Assembly (NCBI GenBank): GCA_015520525.1
Contig: WAPY01000100.1
Span: forward strand, 1 to 15,113
From: Candidatus Woesearchaeota archaeon
GTDB taxonomy: Archaea > Nanobdellota > Nanobdellia > Woesearchaeales > WAPY01
DNA length: 15,113 nucleotides
Direction of reading: 5' to 3'
Under the pieces are notes generated by a model, which worked only from the letters and a program-made list of their open reading frames with translations, made no database searches and was not told where the DNA came from. Shown here one piece after another: positions 6,951 to 14,485 of the stretch; position 1 is the first letter of the stretch, and every line of letters starts with the position of its first letter. Both the position numbers and the translations under genes were made by a program.

Positions 6951-8763
6951 AAAGGAAACTGTTGAGGATATTATTCATAATTATGCCAACGAGAATAAGG
7001 AATTTGTTGATAAAATAAGTTGGATTATGAACAATCAATTCTTTATAAACGCCCTTTTGAATCAGGCCTTCAAAGAGGAGGTTAATAGTCTTGACAAGCT
7101 TCGTTCGTCAATTCCCAAGCTTGAGCATGCTGTTGATACTTTTATTTATTTAATTAAGAATTCTGACCAAATTAAAAGCGTAGTTTATGATAAACAAGCG
7201 GTTGTTGAATATTCAAGAAAATTTTTATCAGAGTTTAAGGATGCTTATAGAGGAGCTCTCTCTGAGGAAGTAGAAGAATTTAGCGGGTTGTATAAAAAAT
7301 TATCAGCTGAAGAGAAGAAAGAGCAGGACATAAGTGAGCTGATTTATTTATCTAAAAAGATAACTCTCATGCTAAACTCATCCTTGAGCGATCATTTATC
7401 CTCTGATGTTAAAAGTTGCTTCGGTAATGATTCGCTTTGTTCTATTGTAAATGATTTTTCAAATTATGAGGAATCAAAATCACGAGTTGGAACCGCTGTT
7501 GAGCTGGTGAAAAATAATTTTTATAAGGTTCTTGTTCTTTATTTTAATCACGACCGCGATAATGTCGATAGTTTTGATGCTCTTCTTTCTTCTCTGTATA
7601 AAAAACTCAACAATCTGAAAACATCATCAAAGAGATTGCTGGACAAGAAATTATTTGAGCGCGTTGAGAGAATTTATAATGAAATTCAACTTATTAAAGA
7701 AGACTCTTCTTTTAGGAGTAAATTGCTTTCTTTAAATGATAACCTGACTGAACTTATTGATGAAGTAAAGAAGGAAGATGATGAACTCTCTTATTTTAAA
7801 GCTTCTTATGATAATAAATCTGAGGGAGTTAAAAAGGTTCAGTCTATTATTAGATTGTTAAAAGAGCGCGAGCTTTTATCAAATCAACTCCGCAGTTATC
7901 ATTTAACTAATGTCCCCATTGTTAAGAAATATTTCTCTGAGCTTGAACAGAACATTGATAAATTAAGCTCCAATCTTATCAACAAGGGCAATAAGCTCCT
8001 TGAGGATTTGATAAACATTAATTTTAATAAGACTTACAATTTAAAGAGGGATTTGGAAGCTTTAAATAATCTTGAAATTTTTTATTTGTCATTAAATTCA
8101 GTTGTTAATAATTATGTTAAAATCTTAAATTCTAAGAATAACGGAAGCAGTTATGCTGATCAAATACTTGTTCATTATAATAAAAAAATGAATCTTATTC
8201 ATGATATTAAAACAGAGCTTGATGAAGTATCAGAACACGATAAATATCTCTCGTCGGCAATTGATGTTTTTAAGAATAAATTCCCCTTTTTGGAAGGGCG
8301 GAATGAATTTAAAAAATATCTCCTTGATGCTTCTTTGTTTTTAAGCAAAGAGAAGACTTTAAGGAGAAGATTCTCTGAGTATCTCAATGGTAAAATCAAT
8401 TTCGCTATTGGGATAATATCTGAGTATAAAGGTCTGGCTGAGAAAAGATTGAGCAATTACAATAAAAGTAAAATAAACTGTGTTGGGAAAGAGAAGGACA
8501 AAAACATTTCCCTGACTTCTGATATTGTTTTTGATAATGGTGCTTCTGTGAATAAAATTTTGATGAGCATACATAATATATTATCCTCTTCAGACTCATC
8601 GGATATTGAAGAGAACATTAACCTTGCCAGAGATTTTTATGGGAGGTTGAATACATCCTCAGTAAATGATTCAGATAAAAGATGGTTCAACTCATTTTTA
8701 AGAAGACTGTCAAAAAAGTTCATGTCTTATGATGAGGAGTTTAATGACTTACTTCTTGTTTAA
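6931..8763 (+). CDS. Long alpha-helical protein of unknown function (610 aa)
   Basis: I do not recognise a family. The whole chain is predicted helical by eye: rich in Leu, Lys, Glu, Asn and Ser, with long heptad-like stretches (about 205-285, 300-360 and 405-450) and no membrane segment. A C-x6-C pair lies at C163/C170, and one further cysteine at C517. The only less helical part is around 515-540, after which the C-terminal helices end in an acidic-hydrophobic tail (DEEFNDLLLV). No nucleotide-binding motif is visible. ATG 6931 is set by a strong GGAGGAGG site. It overlaps the AAA gene by 20 nt and ends 10 nt before the dehydrogenase-like gene. It resembles a large helical-repeat or rod-like scaffold, possibly a stable partner of the ATPase (inference). 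Confidence 0.8.
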   Translation: MLRRLFKKETVEDIIHNYANENKEFVDKISWIMNNQFFINALLNQAFKEEVNSLDKLRSSIPKLEHAVDTFIYLIKNSDQIKSVVYDKQAVVEYSRKFLSEFKDAYRGALSEEVEEFSGLYKKLSAEEKKEQDISELIYLSKKITLMLNSSLSDHLSSDVKSCFGNDSLCSIVNDFSNYEESKSRVGTAVELVKNNFYKVLVLYFNHDRDNVDSFDALLSSLYKKLNNLKTSSKRLLDKKLFERVERIYNEIQLIKEDSSFRSKLLSLNDNLTELIDEVKKEDDELSYFKASYDNKSEGVKKVQSIIRLLKERELLSNQLRSYHLTNVPIVKKYFSELEQNIDKLSSNLINKGNKLLEDLININFNKTYNLKRDLEALNNLEIFYLSLNSVVNNYVKILNSKNNGSSYADQILVHYNKKMNLIHDIKTELDEVSEHDKYLSSAIDVFKNKFPFLEGRNEFKKYLLDASLFLSKEKTLRRRFSEYLNGKINFAIGIISEYKGLAEKRLSNYNKSKINCVGKEKDKNISLTSDIVFDNGASVNKILMSIHNILSSSDSSDIEENINLARDFYGRLNTSSVNDSDKRWFNSFLRRLSKKFMSYDEEFNDLLLV

Positions 8764-8773
8764 TTATGTCTAA

Positions 8774-10795
8774 ATGCGTTGGATTTCCGGTTTTTACTCG
8801 GTAATTTATAAAAATATTTTTTTAGATTTTCCTTACATGCTTGTTTCCCAGCTTGAAGAGGAGGTGAATCACTTAAGCAGGAATGTTTCCTTTGGTCTGA
8901 ACATTCTTTTTGTTTCGAACAGTAGGGTTGCTCGTTCAACGATTAAATCTTTGGATTCATTGGTTGATGAATCTTCAATCCCAATAAATAAGGTTTCGCT
9001 TCTTTCATCCAAACCTTTATCTTCAAGTTTGGAGGAGAATTTCGAGCTTTCAAATTATAAATTTAATCAGTTGTTCTGGCCTTACTCCAACGGAAAGAGA
9101 GATTATTCAATATTATCATCATTGCTTAACTATGATATAATAATTATTACCTCCGGAATTGTTTCTCTAGAAGATCATAAAACAAACCGCTTTGATAGTT
9201 TTAGGAGGAATTATCCAATCATAAAAAATATGGCTTTGAGTCTTAAAGGATACAAAGGATTTGTTATATTGACATCAAATCCTGTTGATTATCTTGCTGA
9301 AGAATTTGTTAACCTTTCTGGTGTGAGTCCTTATCAGGTGATTGGTGTCCATACAGAAAATATACGGCTTAGAAAACTAATAGCCAATGAGTATAACCTT
9401 GCCAATTATTCATTAAGTCATATAAGAGTCTGCACCTCTTCCGTCCACGGAAAGGCCGTTCTTATTAAATCATCTCTGGCTTTATCTTACAATAACCGCT
9501 TTGAGAATGTTCTTGATAAGAATCAGGTTGCCTCCTTGTTTGATTTAGTTAAGAGCTGGCCGCAAAAAGTTCTCTCATCGAATGAGCACACTCAAAATAG
9601 CACTTCTTCAGCAATAATTGAGTATATCAAAGCTGTCAAGAACTATGGCAATTCTTTTGTTAATGCTTCTGTTTATATGCCTGATGGTGTTCTTTCAAAA
9701 ATATCAAATAAATTTGACAGCAAATTCCTCAGCAGTGTGAATCATTTTAACGGTTGGTTTTCATATTTTAATGTTAAGGTTAATCATTCGAATGATGTTA
9801 GGTTAGAAAGTCCTTTGTTTTTAATCCGTTCGGAGCCTTTTGATTTTAATAAAATCTCTCCTTCCAATAAGGTGTCTTTAGAGGATAAGATAAATCTTTC
9901 CCGAGCTGTTGAGGCTTCTTCTAAAGAATATTCTCTCTTTAAATCTAAATTATACTTAAGCAGGGAGGATTCGGCCGGGTTTAATTCGAATTTTCATTTT
10001 TTGGATCGAAGTTTGTTCTTAAAGAACAAGTCCGTGTTTATTTCTCAAGATACATCTGTACTTTATGATAGCAATTCAATGGTTTTTTATTTTCACAATA
10101 ATCCTAATAAGATTAAGATAGTCAATTATTTGAATTTTGACGATTACCTTGCGAGTGGATTTAAGCATGGGAGAATAACGTCTATGCTTAAGCTTGATGA
10201 TTCTTCTTATGTCTTCTCTCATTCTTTAGCAGGTTTAGTTTATATTAACCTTAAAGGAGATTCCCCAAGTGTTAGATCCTTATTCTCTTGTGATAAAGAA
10301 GCTCTGCCGTGCAATATTGGAGGTTTAGCAAAATCTGGAGGAAAACTTTTCTTCTACAAGGGCAAGAGCTTATTTGAGTTTAGATTGAATCCTTTTAATT
10401 CTTCCTTTAATAAGGTTTACTCTTTTAATGAGAACCTTACTTCTCTTATTGTTGTTGATAACAGTTTGCTTGCGAGCACGAAGCATTCTCTTTTTAAACC
10501 TGGCAGAGTTTCAAATGTTTTGTATTATAATCCGTTGGTTCATATTAAAGGCTCCTCTGCTTCTTGCGATAAGAAAGTTTGTTTTGTGTCTCTGTTATGT
10601 AAATCGTCCTCATTCAGACATATTTGCTCCTTCCATTATAATTTGGATGAATTTTCCCTTGTCGGCAGGAGCAAAGTAGGCTTTCCTGCTCACTCAATAA
10701 CTTCATTGGTCATGTATCCTTTAGTATACTCTGATACTCATTACACTCTCTTTTCCTATGGCGAATTCGGTGTTTCTCCTCTGCTTTCAGGATAA
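8774..10795 (+). CDS. Degenerate lactate/malate-dehydrogenase-like protein with C-terminal beta-propeller-like region (673 aa)
   Basis: Residues 40-350 follow the LDH/MDH fold in order. They show a first Rossmann strand LNILFVSNSR (42-51), the strand YDIIIITSG (120-128), the NRFDSFRRN helix (138-146), TSNPVDYL (167-174) and VIGVHTENIRLR (189-200). Next come SVHG with H225 and a C-terminal dehydrogenase-like helix and strands (277-306). The GxGxxG of the family is absent (S48, S50 and A53 stand in its place), and the catalytic Asp of LDxxRxR is Glu195. Asn169, Arg198 and His225 remain. NAD-dependent catalysis is therefore unlikely; a scaffold or other ligand is more plausible. Residues about 418-670 form a strand-rich region with recurring ITSL-type motifs roughly 40-47 residues apart, like propeller blades. 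No ribosome-binding site precedes ATG 8774; ATG 8837 is an alternative. It is the last gene of the cluster. Confidence 0.82.
   Translation: MRWISGFYSVIYKNIFLDFPYMLVSQLEEEVNHLSRNVSFGLNILFVSNSRVARSTIKSLDSLVDESSIPINKVSLLSSKPLSSSLEENFELSNYKFNQLFWPYSNGKRDYSILSSLLNYDIIIITSGIVSLEDHKTNRFDSFRRNYPIIKNMALSLKGYKGFVILTSNPVDYLAEEFVNLSGVSPYQVIGVHTENIRLRKLIANEYNLANYSLSHIRVCTSSVHGKAVLIKSSLALSYNNRFENVLDKNQVASLFDLVKSWPQKVLSSNEHTQNSTSSAIIEYIKAVKNYGNSFVNASVYMPDGVLSKISNKFDSKFLSSVNHFNGWFSYFNVKVNHSNDVRLESPLFLIRSEPFDFNKISPSNKVSLEDKINLSRAVEASSKEYSLFKSKLYLSREDSAGFNSNFHFLDRSLFLKNKSVFISQDTSVLYDSNSMVFYFHNNPNKIKIVNYLNFDDYLASGFKHGRITSMLKLDDSSYVFSHSLAGLVYINLKGDSPSVRSLFSCDKEALPCNIGGLAKSGGKLFFYKGKSLFEFRLNPFNSSFNKVYSFNENLTSLIVVDNSLLASTKHSLFKPGRVSNVLYYNPLVHIKGSSASCDKKVCFVSLLCKSSSFRHICSFHYNLDEFSLVGRSKVGFPAHSITSLVMYPLVYSDTHYTLFSYGEFGVSPLLSG
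10025..10786 (+). other. Propeller-like repeats in the dehydrogenase-like protein
   Basis: Similar units begin near residues 468 (ITSMLKLDDSSYVFS), 515 (IGGLAKSGGKLFFYK), 555 (LTSLIVVDNSLLAS) and 642 (ITSLVMYPLVYS). Weaker units lie near 420 and 598. Spacings of 47, 40 and 87 (about 2 x 43) fit six four-stranded blades. This is read by eye and not confirmed by a profile search. Confidence 0.5.
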
Positions 10796-11502
10796 CCTGC
10801 TATCCCCCACAAGAATTTAAAGTATTTCTTGTGAGCTTCTGATATCTTTCTGTTTGTTATTCTTATTGTCCATATGGGATTGTTCCATATTGTTAGCAGA
10901 ACTTCATCTCCACATATGTTCGTTGTTGCTTCAGTTTTTAAGCCGTTTACCGCTCTTGCTTCCGTGTATTTTAACGAGTTTAGGTATTTAATTCTCTTCG
11001 CTGCGTCGTAGTTGTATATGTGTTTCATTGTAATCTTCAGACTTACTCTCTTCTTGTGGAATCTGTCTATTCCTCCTCTAAGAATTTTAGGAACATTCTT
11101 CGGTATTCCATAAACTAGTATGTCCTCTTTTTTATCTAAGAAGTTATTCAGCAGATTTAGGAATGCTCTTGTTCCTATGAATATTTCTGCTTTTGTTGTG
11201 TTTTCATTCCAAAATTTTAGTTTAGGCAGTGCATTCTTTAATTCTTCTGTTATCTCCTCACTTCTTTTAATTATTGTTTCCGGCTCAATTGACTTGAACT
11301 TTGTACTTTTATTCTCTTTTATCTCGCTTATCATCCCTTTAATCTTTAGTCTTTCAAGAATATGATATATGGAGCTCCTGCTCAACTTTGTTGATTTTGA
11401 GAGTTCCCAAACGCTCTTTGCTCTCTTACTCAGCTCTATGTATATCTCTGCTTCCTTCTGGTTTAATCCAAAATCAATTAAAGCTTCAATCTCTTCTGTC
11501 AT
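10756..11502 (-). CDS. TrmB-family transcriptional regulator
   Basis: The 248-aa product has the TrmB layout. Residues 1-75 are a winged helix-turn-helix (GLNQKEAEIYIEL, then the recognition region LSRSSIYHILERL and a wing near 60-72). Residues 76-100 are a helical linker. Residues 104-235 are an effector domain of the TrmB/phospholipase-D-like type, with EIFIGTRAFLNLL, a DILVYGIP strand, and the characteristic end where a WNNPIWTIRITN strand leads into a KYFKFLW helix. Members control sugar-transport or central-metabolism genes in archaea; here the ligand and targets are unknown. ATG 11502 has no ribosome-binding site and a TATA-like box about 27 nt upstream, so it is likely leaderless. Its last 40 bases overlap the convergent dehydrogenase-like gene, so antisense interference between the two is possible. 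Confidence 0.88.
   Translation of the reverse strand: MTEEIEALIDFGLNQKEAEIYIELSKRAKSVWELSKSTKLSRSSIYHILERLKIKGMISEIKENKSTKFKSIEPETIIKRSEEITEELKNALPKLKFWNENTTKAEIFIGTRAFLNLLNNFLDKKEDILVYGIPKNVPKILRGGIDRFHKKRVSLKITMKHIYNYDAAKRIKYLNSLKYTEARAVNGLKTEATTNICGDEVLLTIWNNPIWTIRITNRKISEAHKKYFKFLWGIAGYPESRGETPNSP
10808..10833. repeat. Inverted repeat downstream of the cluster, possible terminator hairpin
   Basis: CACAAGAA (10808-10815) and TTCTTGTG (10826-10833) are perfect 8-bp arms around a 10-nt AT-rich loop. They start 13 nt after the stop of the dehydrogenase-like gene and lie inside the convergent regulator's coding sequence. The hairpin could end or protect the 3' end of the cluster transcript, but it may be a coincidence of the HKKYFKF-coding bases. 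Confidence 0.4.
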
Positions 11503-11524
11503 TAATAGAAAAGTAGGTTTATTT

Positions 11525-11540
11525 TTTTTTAAAGTTTAAA
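11525..11540 (-). promoter_or_regulatory. TATA-like promoter of the TrmB-family regulator
   Basis: On the minus strand TTTAAACTTTAAAA occupies this stretch, with the CTTTAAAA part centred about 27 nt before ATG 11502. This spacing predicts a leaderless transcript. Confidence 0.4.
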
Positions 11541-11541
11541 T

Positions 11542-11547
11542 AAAAAA
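11542..11547 (-). terminator. T-tract terminator after L35Ae
   Basis: On the minus strand a T6 run begins 9 nt after the L35Ae stop codon, a usual form of archaeal intrinsic termination. It would separate the ribosomal-protein transcript from the downstream regulator. Confidence 0.35.
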
Positions 11548-11555
11548 TTTCGCAA

Positions 11556-11819
11556 TTATTCTATGATCACTTCTGTTCCTATAGCTTGGCCGGGCATGCC
11601 TTTTTCAAAAACAACTCTCACAGCTCCGTTGTTGCCGTGCGCTGCTTTGATTACTCCTTTTATCTCCCTCCCCTTTGCTCCGGGAGTTCTCCAAACTACT
11701 GTTTTATCTATTAACTTCTGAGCTTCTTCTCTAGAATTAACTCCTTCTATGTTAATTATCATGTGATTCCCTTTAACATGATGCCTTGCCATTCTAAAAT
11801 TGACGATTGTCGCTTTCAT
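11556..11819 (-). CDS. rpl35ae: Large-subunit ribosomal protein L35Ae
   Basis: The 87-aa product shows the family pattern end to end: a starting strand (MKATIVNFRM), the NHMIINIEGVNSREEA segment, KTVVWRTPGAKGREIKG, then HGNNGAVRVVFEKGMPGQAIG close to the end. Length matches archaeal homologues of about 85-90 residues. It binds 23S rRNA in the archaeal/eukaryotic large subunit and occurs in only some archaeal groups. ATG 11819 is chosen because GGTGA lies 6 nt upstream and the family starts at this strand; an in-frame GTG at 11828 would add three residues (VKG) that the family does not need. It stands alone here, away from a ribosomal-protein operon, and is divergent from the hydrolase gene. 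Confidence 0.95.
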   Translation of the reverse strand: MKATIVNFRMARHHVKGNHMIINIEGVNSREEAQKLIDKTVVWRTPGAKGREIKGVIKAAHGNNGAVRVVFEKGMPGQAIGTEVIIE

Positions 11820-11839
11820 ACCCTTCACCCTACTTATAA

Positions 11840-11880
11840 TATTTAATATAGTATTTGTAGGGCTTGCCTGCTATTTAAAA
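11840..11880 (-). promoter_or_regulatory. Promoter region of L35Ae with two TATA-like candidates
   Basis: On the minus strand TTTTAAATAG (11871-11880) and ATATTAAATA (11840-11849) are both possible TATA boxes. The first would give a short leader that includes the GGTGA ribosome-binding site and so is favoured; the second would give a leaderless start. They lie in the 163-nt divergent gap (11820-11982), which holds no gene I can see. Confidence 0.35.
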
Positions 11881-11951
11881 ATTTTTTGATTTATCCTTGC
11901 CAACTCACGAATGAAAGTTTCGACACATAAGAGTAGTGAAATATAGAAAAG

Positions 11952-11959
11952 TTTTTATA
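11952..11959 (+). promoter_or_regulatory. TATA-like box of the hydrolase gene, probably leaderless
   Basis: TTTTTATA is centred about 27 nt before ATG 11983 and is preceded by an A/G-rich stretch that could serve as BRE. No ribosome-binding site precedes the ATG, which agrees with leaderless transcription. Confidence 0.5.
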
Positions 11960-11982
11960 CTTCCTCCGTATGCTTGTTGTTT

Positions 11983-13299
11983 ATGTCACGACGGAAGAAA
12001 TTTTATCGAGGTCCTAAGATAACTGTCCTGGGATCAGGTCATGGAGAAGAGAATTCAGCACTTCATTATGGTGTTGAATGGGGAGGTAAAACTTTCGACA
12101 TGTTTCTTGATTTTGCTGTAAATCTAAAATATTCGGAATATATCCCTCAGAAAGTTCCTTTTTATGTTGTTATATCTCATTTGCATCCAGATCATATAAA
12201 TTGGGGAAATCTTTTTCAGTCGGTTGTTGGAGTGAATTCTTATCATCCTGTCTTAATTGCACCTGAAGGAACTCATGAGTATTTTGAGCATGCTCTTTCA
12301 GCTTATCGTTATACTGGGAAATATCGCACTACCTTTGAGGTTTGGGAAATAAGCTCTCCCCTGGATCCTGTTGATTATAAGCAGAATCGTTCTAATGAGC
12401 AAGGGAAAATTGTTAAGTACTTTTATGAACAAAGTGGGAATTTTAATTTTGAAGTAAGCGGTAAAGAAGAAAGTCCATTAGAGCAGATTACTGAGGGAAC
12501 TTTCTCATCTCTAAGATCTTTCTTTCAGAATCGACTTAACGGGGTTGAACTCCAGCAAACCTTTGGAGATCATTCCCTTCCAGTTTTAGAAAGTGCAGTT
12601 GTGAATGTCTCGGTTAATCCGGCGGGATTAAATGATTATTTGAAGAGTAAAAAAGAAAAAAATGGTAAACTCCTGTTTGATTATGTCAAAAATACTTTTA
12701 ATACGAATTTTCCGCATTCAAGAGAAGAGGCAAGTACTTTAGAGGAAAAAATCAATAAGCATTTAGAAAATGAGTTAATGTTAAAATGGAATGATAAAGG
12801 TGGGAGGGCAAAAGGAAGAAAAAAGAAGCTTGTTAGAGTTTACTTTAATAAGGTAAGTTATTTAACAGATACTGTAATAAATGCTTCTCTTTCATCTAGA
12901 TTTGGTTCTTTGATTAAAGATTCGAGAATTATCTTTGCTGGTGCTAATAAATTGTTCCCAGATGTTCAAGTAAGTGCGAAGCATTTTTCTCTTGATGATT
13001 TAGCTTCCTTAGTAACATTATCTTTTGCATATAATGAGTGGCCGATTGTAGTATTAATGCATAGCCCTCAGAATTTGTTGGGTAAAAAAGGTGCTCTTAA
13101 TCTGGCGATGTACGCCTTGGGACCTGAGTATGTGAAGAATAATAACCTTAAAAGAATTGATACTTACATAACTTCTCTAAGAAATATTGGGCATAATCTG
13201 AATATTGCTTTTCCGGGGTTGCAGGCAAAACTTCCTCTAGATGAGGATAAACAGGTTATATTTGTTAATAAGAAAGGGGCTATGTTTGAACTTCCTTAA
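11983..13299 (+). CDS. Metallo-beta-lactamase-fold hydrolase, RNase Z-like, with large insertion (438 aa)
   Basis: The metal ligands are in the expected order: D43 (FLDF), the HxHxDH motif HLHPDH (66-71), H197 (GDHSLPVLE), D296 (LTDT), then H334 (AKHFSLDDLA) and H360 (VVLMHSP). The last two resemble the RNase Z-type ending, where an HxS/T element precedes the final histidine. All ligands for two zinc ions are present, so an active hydrolase, perhaps acting on phosphodiester bonds, is likely. Residues about 95-190 and 200-285 are insertions; the second is very basic near 268-284 (KGGRAKGRKKK) and could bind nucleic acid. ATG 11983 is chosen over TTG 11974 because of the TATA spacing. It is a single gene, its stop sharing TTAA with the convergent membrane-protein gene. 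Arginine codons in the first half are mostly CGN, unlike AGA/AGG in most neighbouring genes. The substrate is unknown; 438 residues exceeds the usual 300 or so of RNase Z. Confidence 0.85.
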   Translation: MSRRKKFYRGPKITVLGSGHGEENSALHYGVEWGGKTFDMFLDFAVNLKYSEYIPQKVPFYVVISHLHPDHINWGNLFQSVVGVNSYHPVLIAPEGTHEYFEHALSAYRYTGKYRTTFEVWEISSPLDPVDYKQNRSNEQGKIVKYFYEQSGNFNFEVSGKEESPLEQITEGTFSSLRSFFQNRLNGVELQQTFGDHSLPVLESAVVNVSVNPAGLNDYLKSKKEKNGKLLFDYVKNTFNTNFPHSREEASTLEEKINKHLENELMLKWNDKGGRAKGRKKKLVRVYFNKVSYLTDTVINASLSSRFGSLIKDSRIIFAGANKLFPDVQVSAKHFSLDDLASLVTLSFAYNEWPIVVLMHSPQNLLGKKGALNLAMYALGPEYVKNNNLKRIDTYITSLRNIGHNLNIAFPGLQAKLPLDEDKQVIFVNKKGAMFELP

Positions 13300-14465
13300 A
13301 GTGAATTTAATACTATTGGTATCATCAACGCTCCCATGCAGGAACTTTTCCTAACGCCAAGTTCTTGAGTTAGAACTCCCAACGCAGTGCTAACTATTAA
13401 AACGAACAGACCTAATGCTCCACTGCTTAGGATAACTATGAATGCTATTATGAATAAAATAAAAATGTTTAACTTCTGATAATTTATTCTCCTGAGTATT
13501 TTAGTTATCCTGCCTTCTAATTTAAGAACAGTGCCTGTTGCTGCGCCCGCACTTATAAGTATAGTGATCAAAATAATTACAAGTGTTGAATAATCTATTA
13601 TTGCTTCCCTTGAGATTAATATCATCACTCCGCTTCTGTACTTTTGTATGGCAAAGGCTCCTATCGCAGTCATGGTAAAGTTTGATGCGCTGGTTCCTGA
13701 TGCTTTCTCAATAAAATCTTCAGGGTTTTTATTTTTAAAGACTGACACGACTTGTGATGTGCTTATTGCTGGAAATAAGGCGGTTAGTATTCCTGAAGCG
13801 AACCCTTTTAATCCGTTTGTAATTTTTATTTGTGTGCTCTTCTCATTTATCTGAGGAGGAATTTCTGTGTTTGTAAGCAGGCTTTCAATAATTAAGCTTG
13901 CTCCAAATAGTCCGGAGAACATAGGAAGCAAAGGTTCTTTTAAAAACGGCATGTTCAATGTTATCATTCCCAAAACTCCGCTTAGTAAGAATATTATAAG
14001 AGACCAGAATTTTGAATTTTTATCCTGAGCATTTACAATTATTAAGATAGACATTAACACTAACAGTAATATTGTATACTTGCTGAGATTCTTGTACAAA
14101 CTGCTCAACATCTTTACGCTTAGAGGTAGGATTAAGAAAGAGGTTAATATGATAAAATCAATGGTCAGCAAGCTCTTGTTTATTGCCCTCAATCCTAAGC
14201 CTTTCATAACTAACCTGTGGTTTGGCAGGACCATAAGCGCGGTTCTCTCGTCGGGAACCCCCAGTAGAGTAGAAGGAATTAGATCAAATATTAAGTGTGC
14301 TGTTGCCACGCTCATTATTAAAATGGTTTCTTTAGTTGGGTCGAGTCTTATGTGCTTTGATAAAATTACAAGAAGTATAGCTAAGGTGTTTATGTGTATT
14401 CCGGGTATTAAGCCGGTTATTGTTCCCACCATAATACCCATAAGCAAGATTAAAATGACGAGCAT
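13296..14465 (-). CDS. TctA-family (formerly DUF112) multi-spanning membrane protein
   Basis: The 389-aa product is highly hydrophobic, with about ten membrane segments. It shows two family-type Gly/Pro half-motifs: MVGTITGLIPGIHINT (12-27) in the first half and ASGILTALFPAISTSQ (223-238) in the second. This matches the internal duplication of the tripartite tricarboxylate transporter large subunit TctA. The length fits the shorter archaeal branch rather than bacterial TctA (about 500 aa). No TctB- or TctC-like gene lies in the window, so it either acts alone or its partners are elsewhere; a carboxylate substrate is inferred from the family only. ATG 14465 has a TATA-like AT-rich box about 26 nt upstream. 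Its stop overlaps the convergent hydrolase gene by 4 nt. Confidence 0.88.
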   Translation of the reverse strand: MLVILILLMGIMVGTITGLIPGIHINTLAILLVILSKHIRLDPTKETILIMSVATAHLIFDLIPSTLLGVPDERTALMVLPNHRLVMKGLGLRAINKSLLTIDFIILTSFLILPLSVKMLSSLYKNLSKYTILLLVLMSILIIVNAQDKNSKFWSLIIFLLSGVLGMITLNMPFLKEPLLPMFSGLFGASLIIESLLTNTEIPPQINEKSTQIKITNGLKGFASGILTALFPAISTSQVVSVFKNKNPEDFIEKASGTSASNFTMTAIGAFAIQKYRSGVMILISREAIIDYSTLVIILITILISAGAATGTVLKLEGRITKILRRINYQKLNIFILFIIAFIVILSSGALGLFVLIVSTALGVLTQELGVRKSSCMGALMIPIVLNSL

Positions 14466-14485
14466 GTATTATATTTAATTTAAGG

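Noticed and set aside
4440..8763. SMC/Rad50-type ATPases among the coiled-coil proteins
   Set aside because: Neither coiled-coil protein has Walker A, Walker B or an ABC signature motif.
8774..9823. Active malate or lactate dehydrogenase
   Set aside because: The NAD-binding glycines are missing and the catalytic Asp is replaced, although the fold landmarks are kept.
10428..10679. Open frame on the plus strand of 83 codons, Leu-rich start
   Set aside because: It lies wholly inside the dehydrogenase-like gene in another frame, has no ribosome-binding site, and its composition is that of a frame-shifted shadow.
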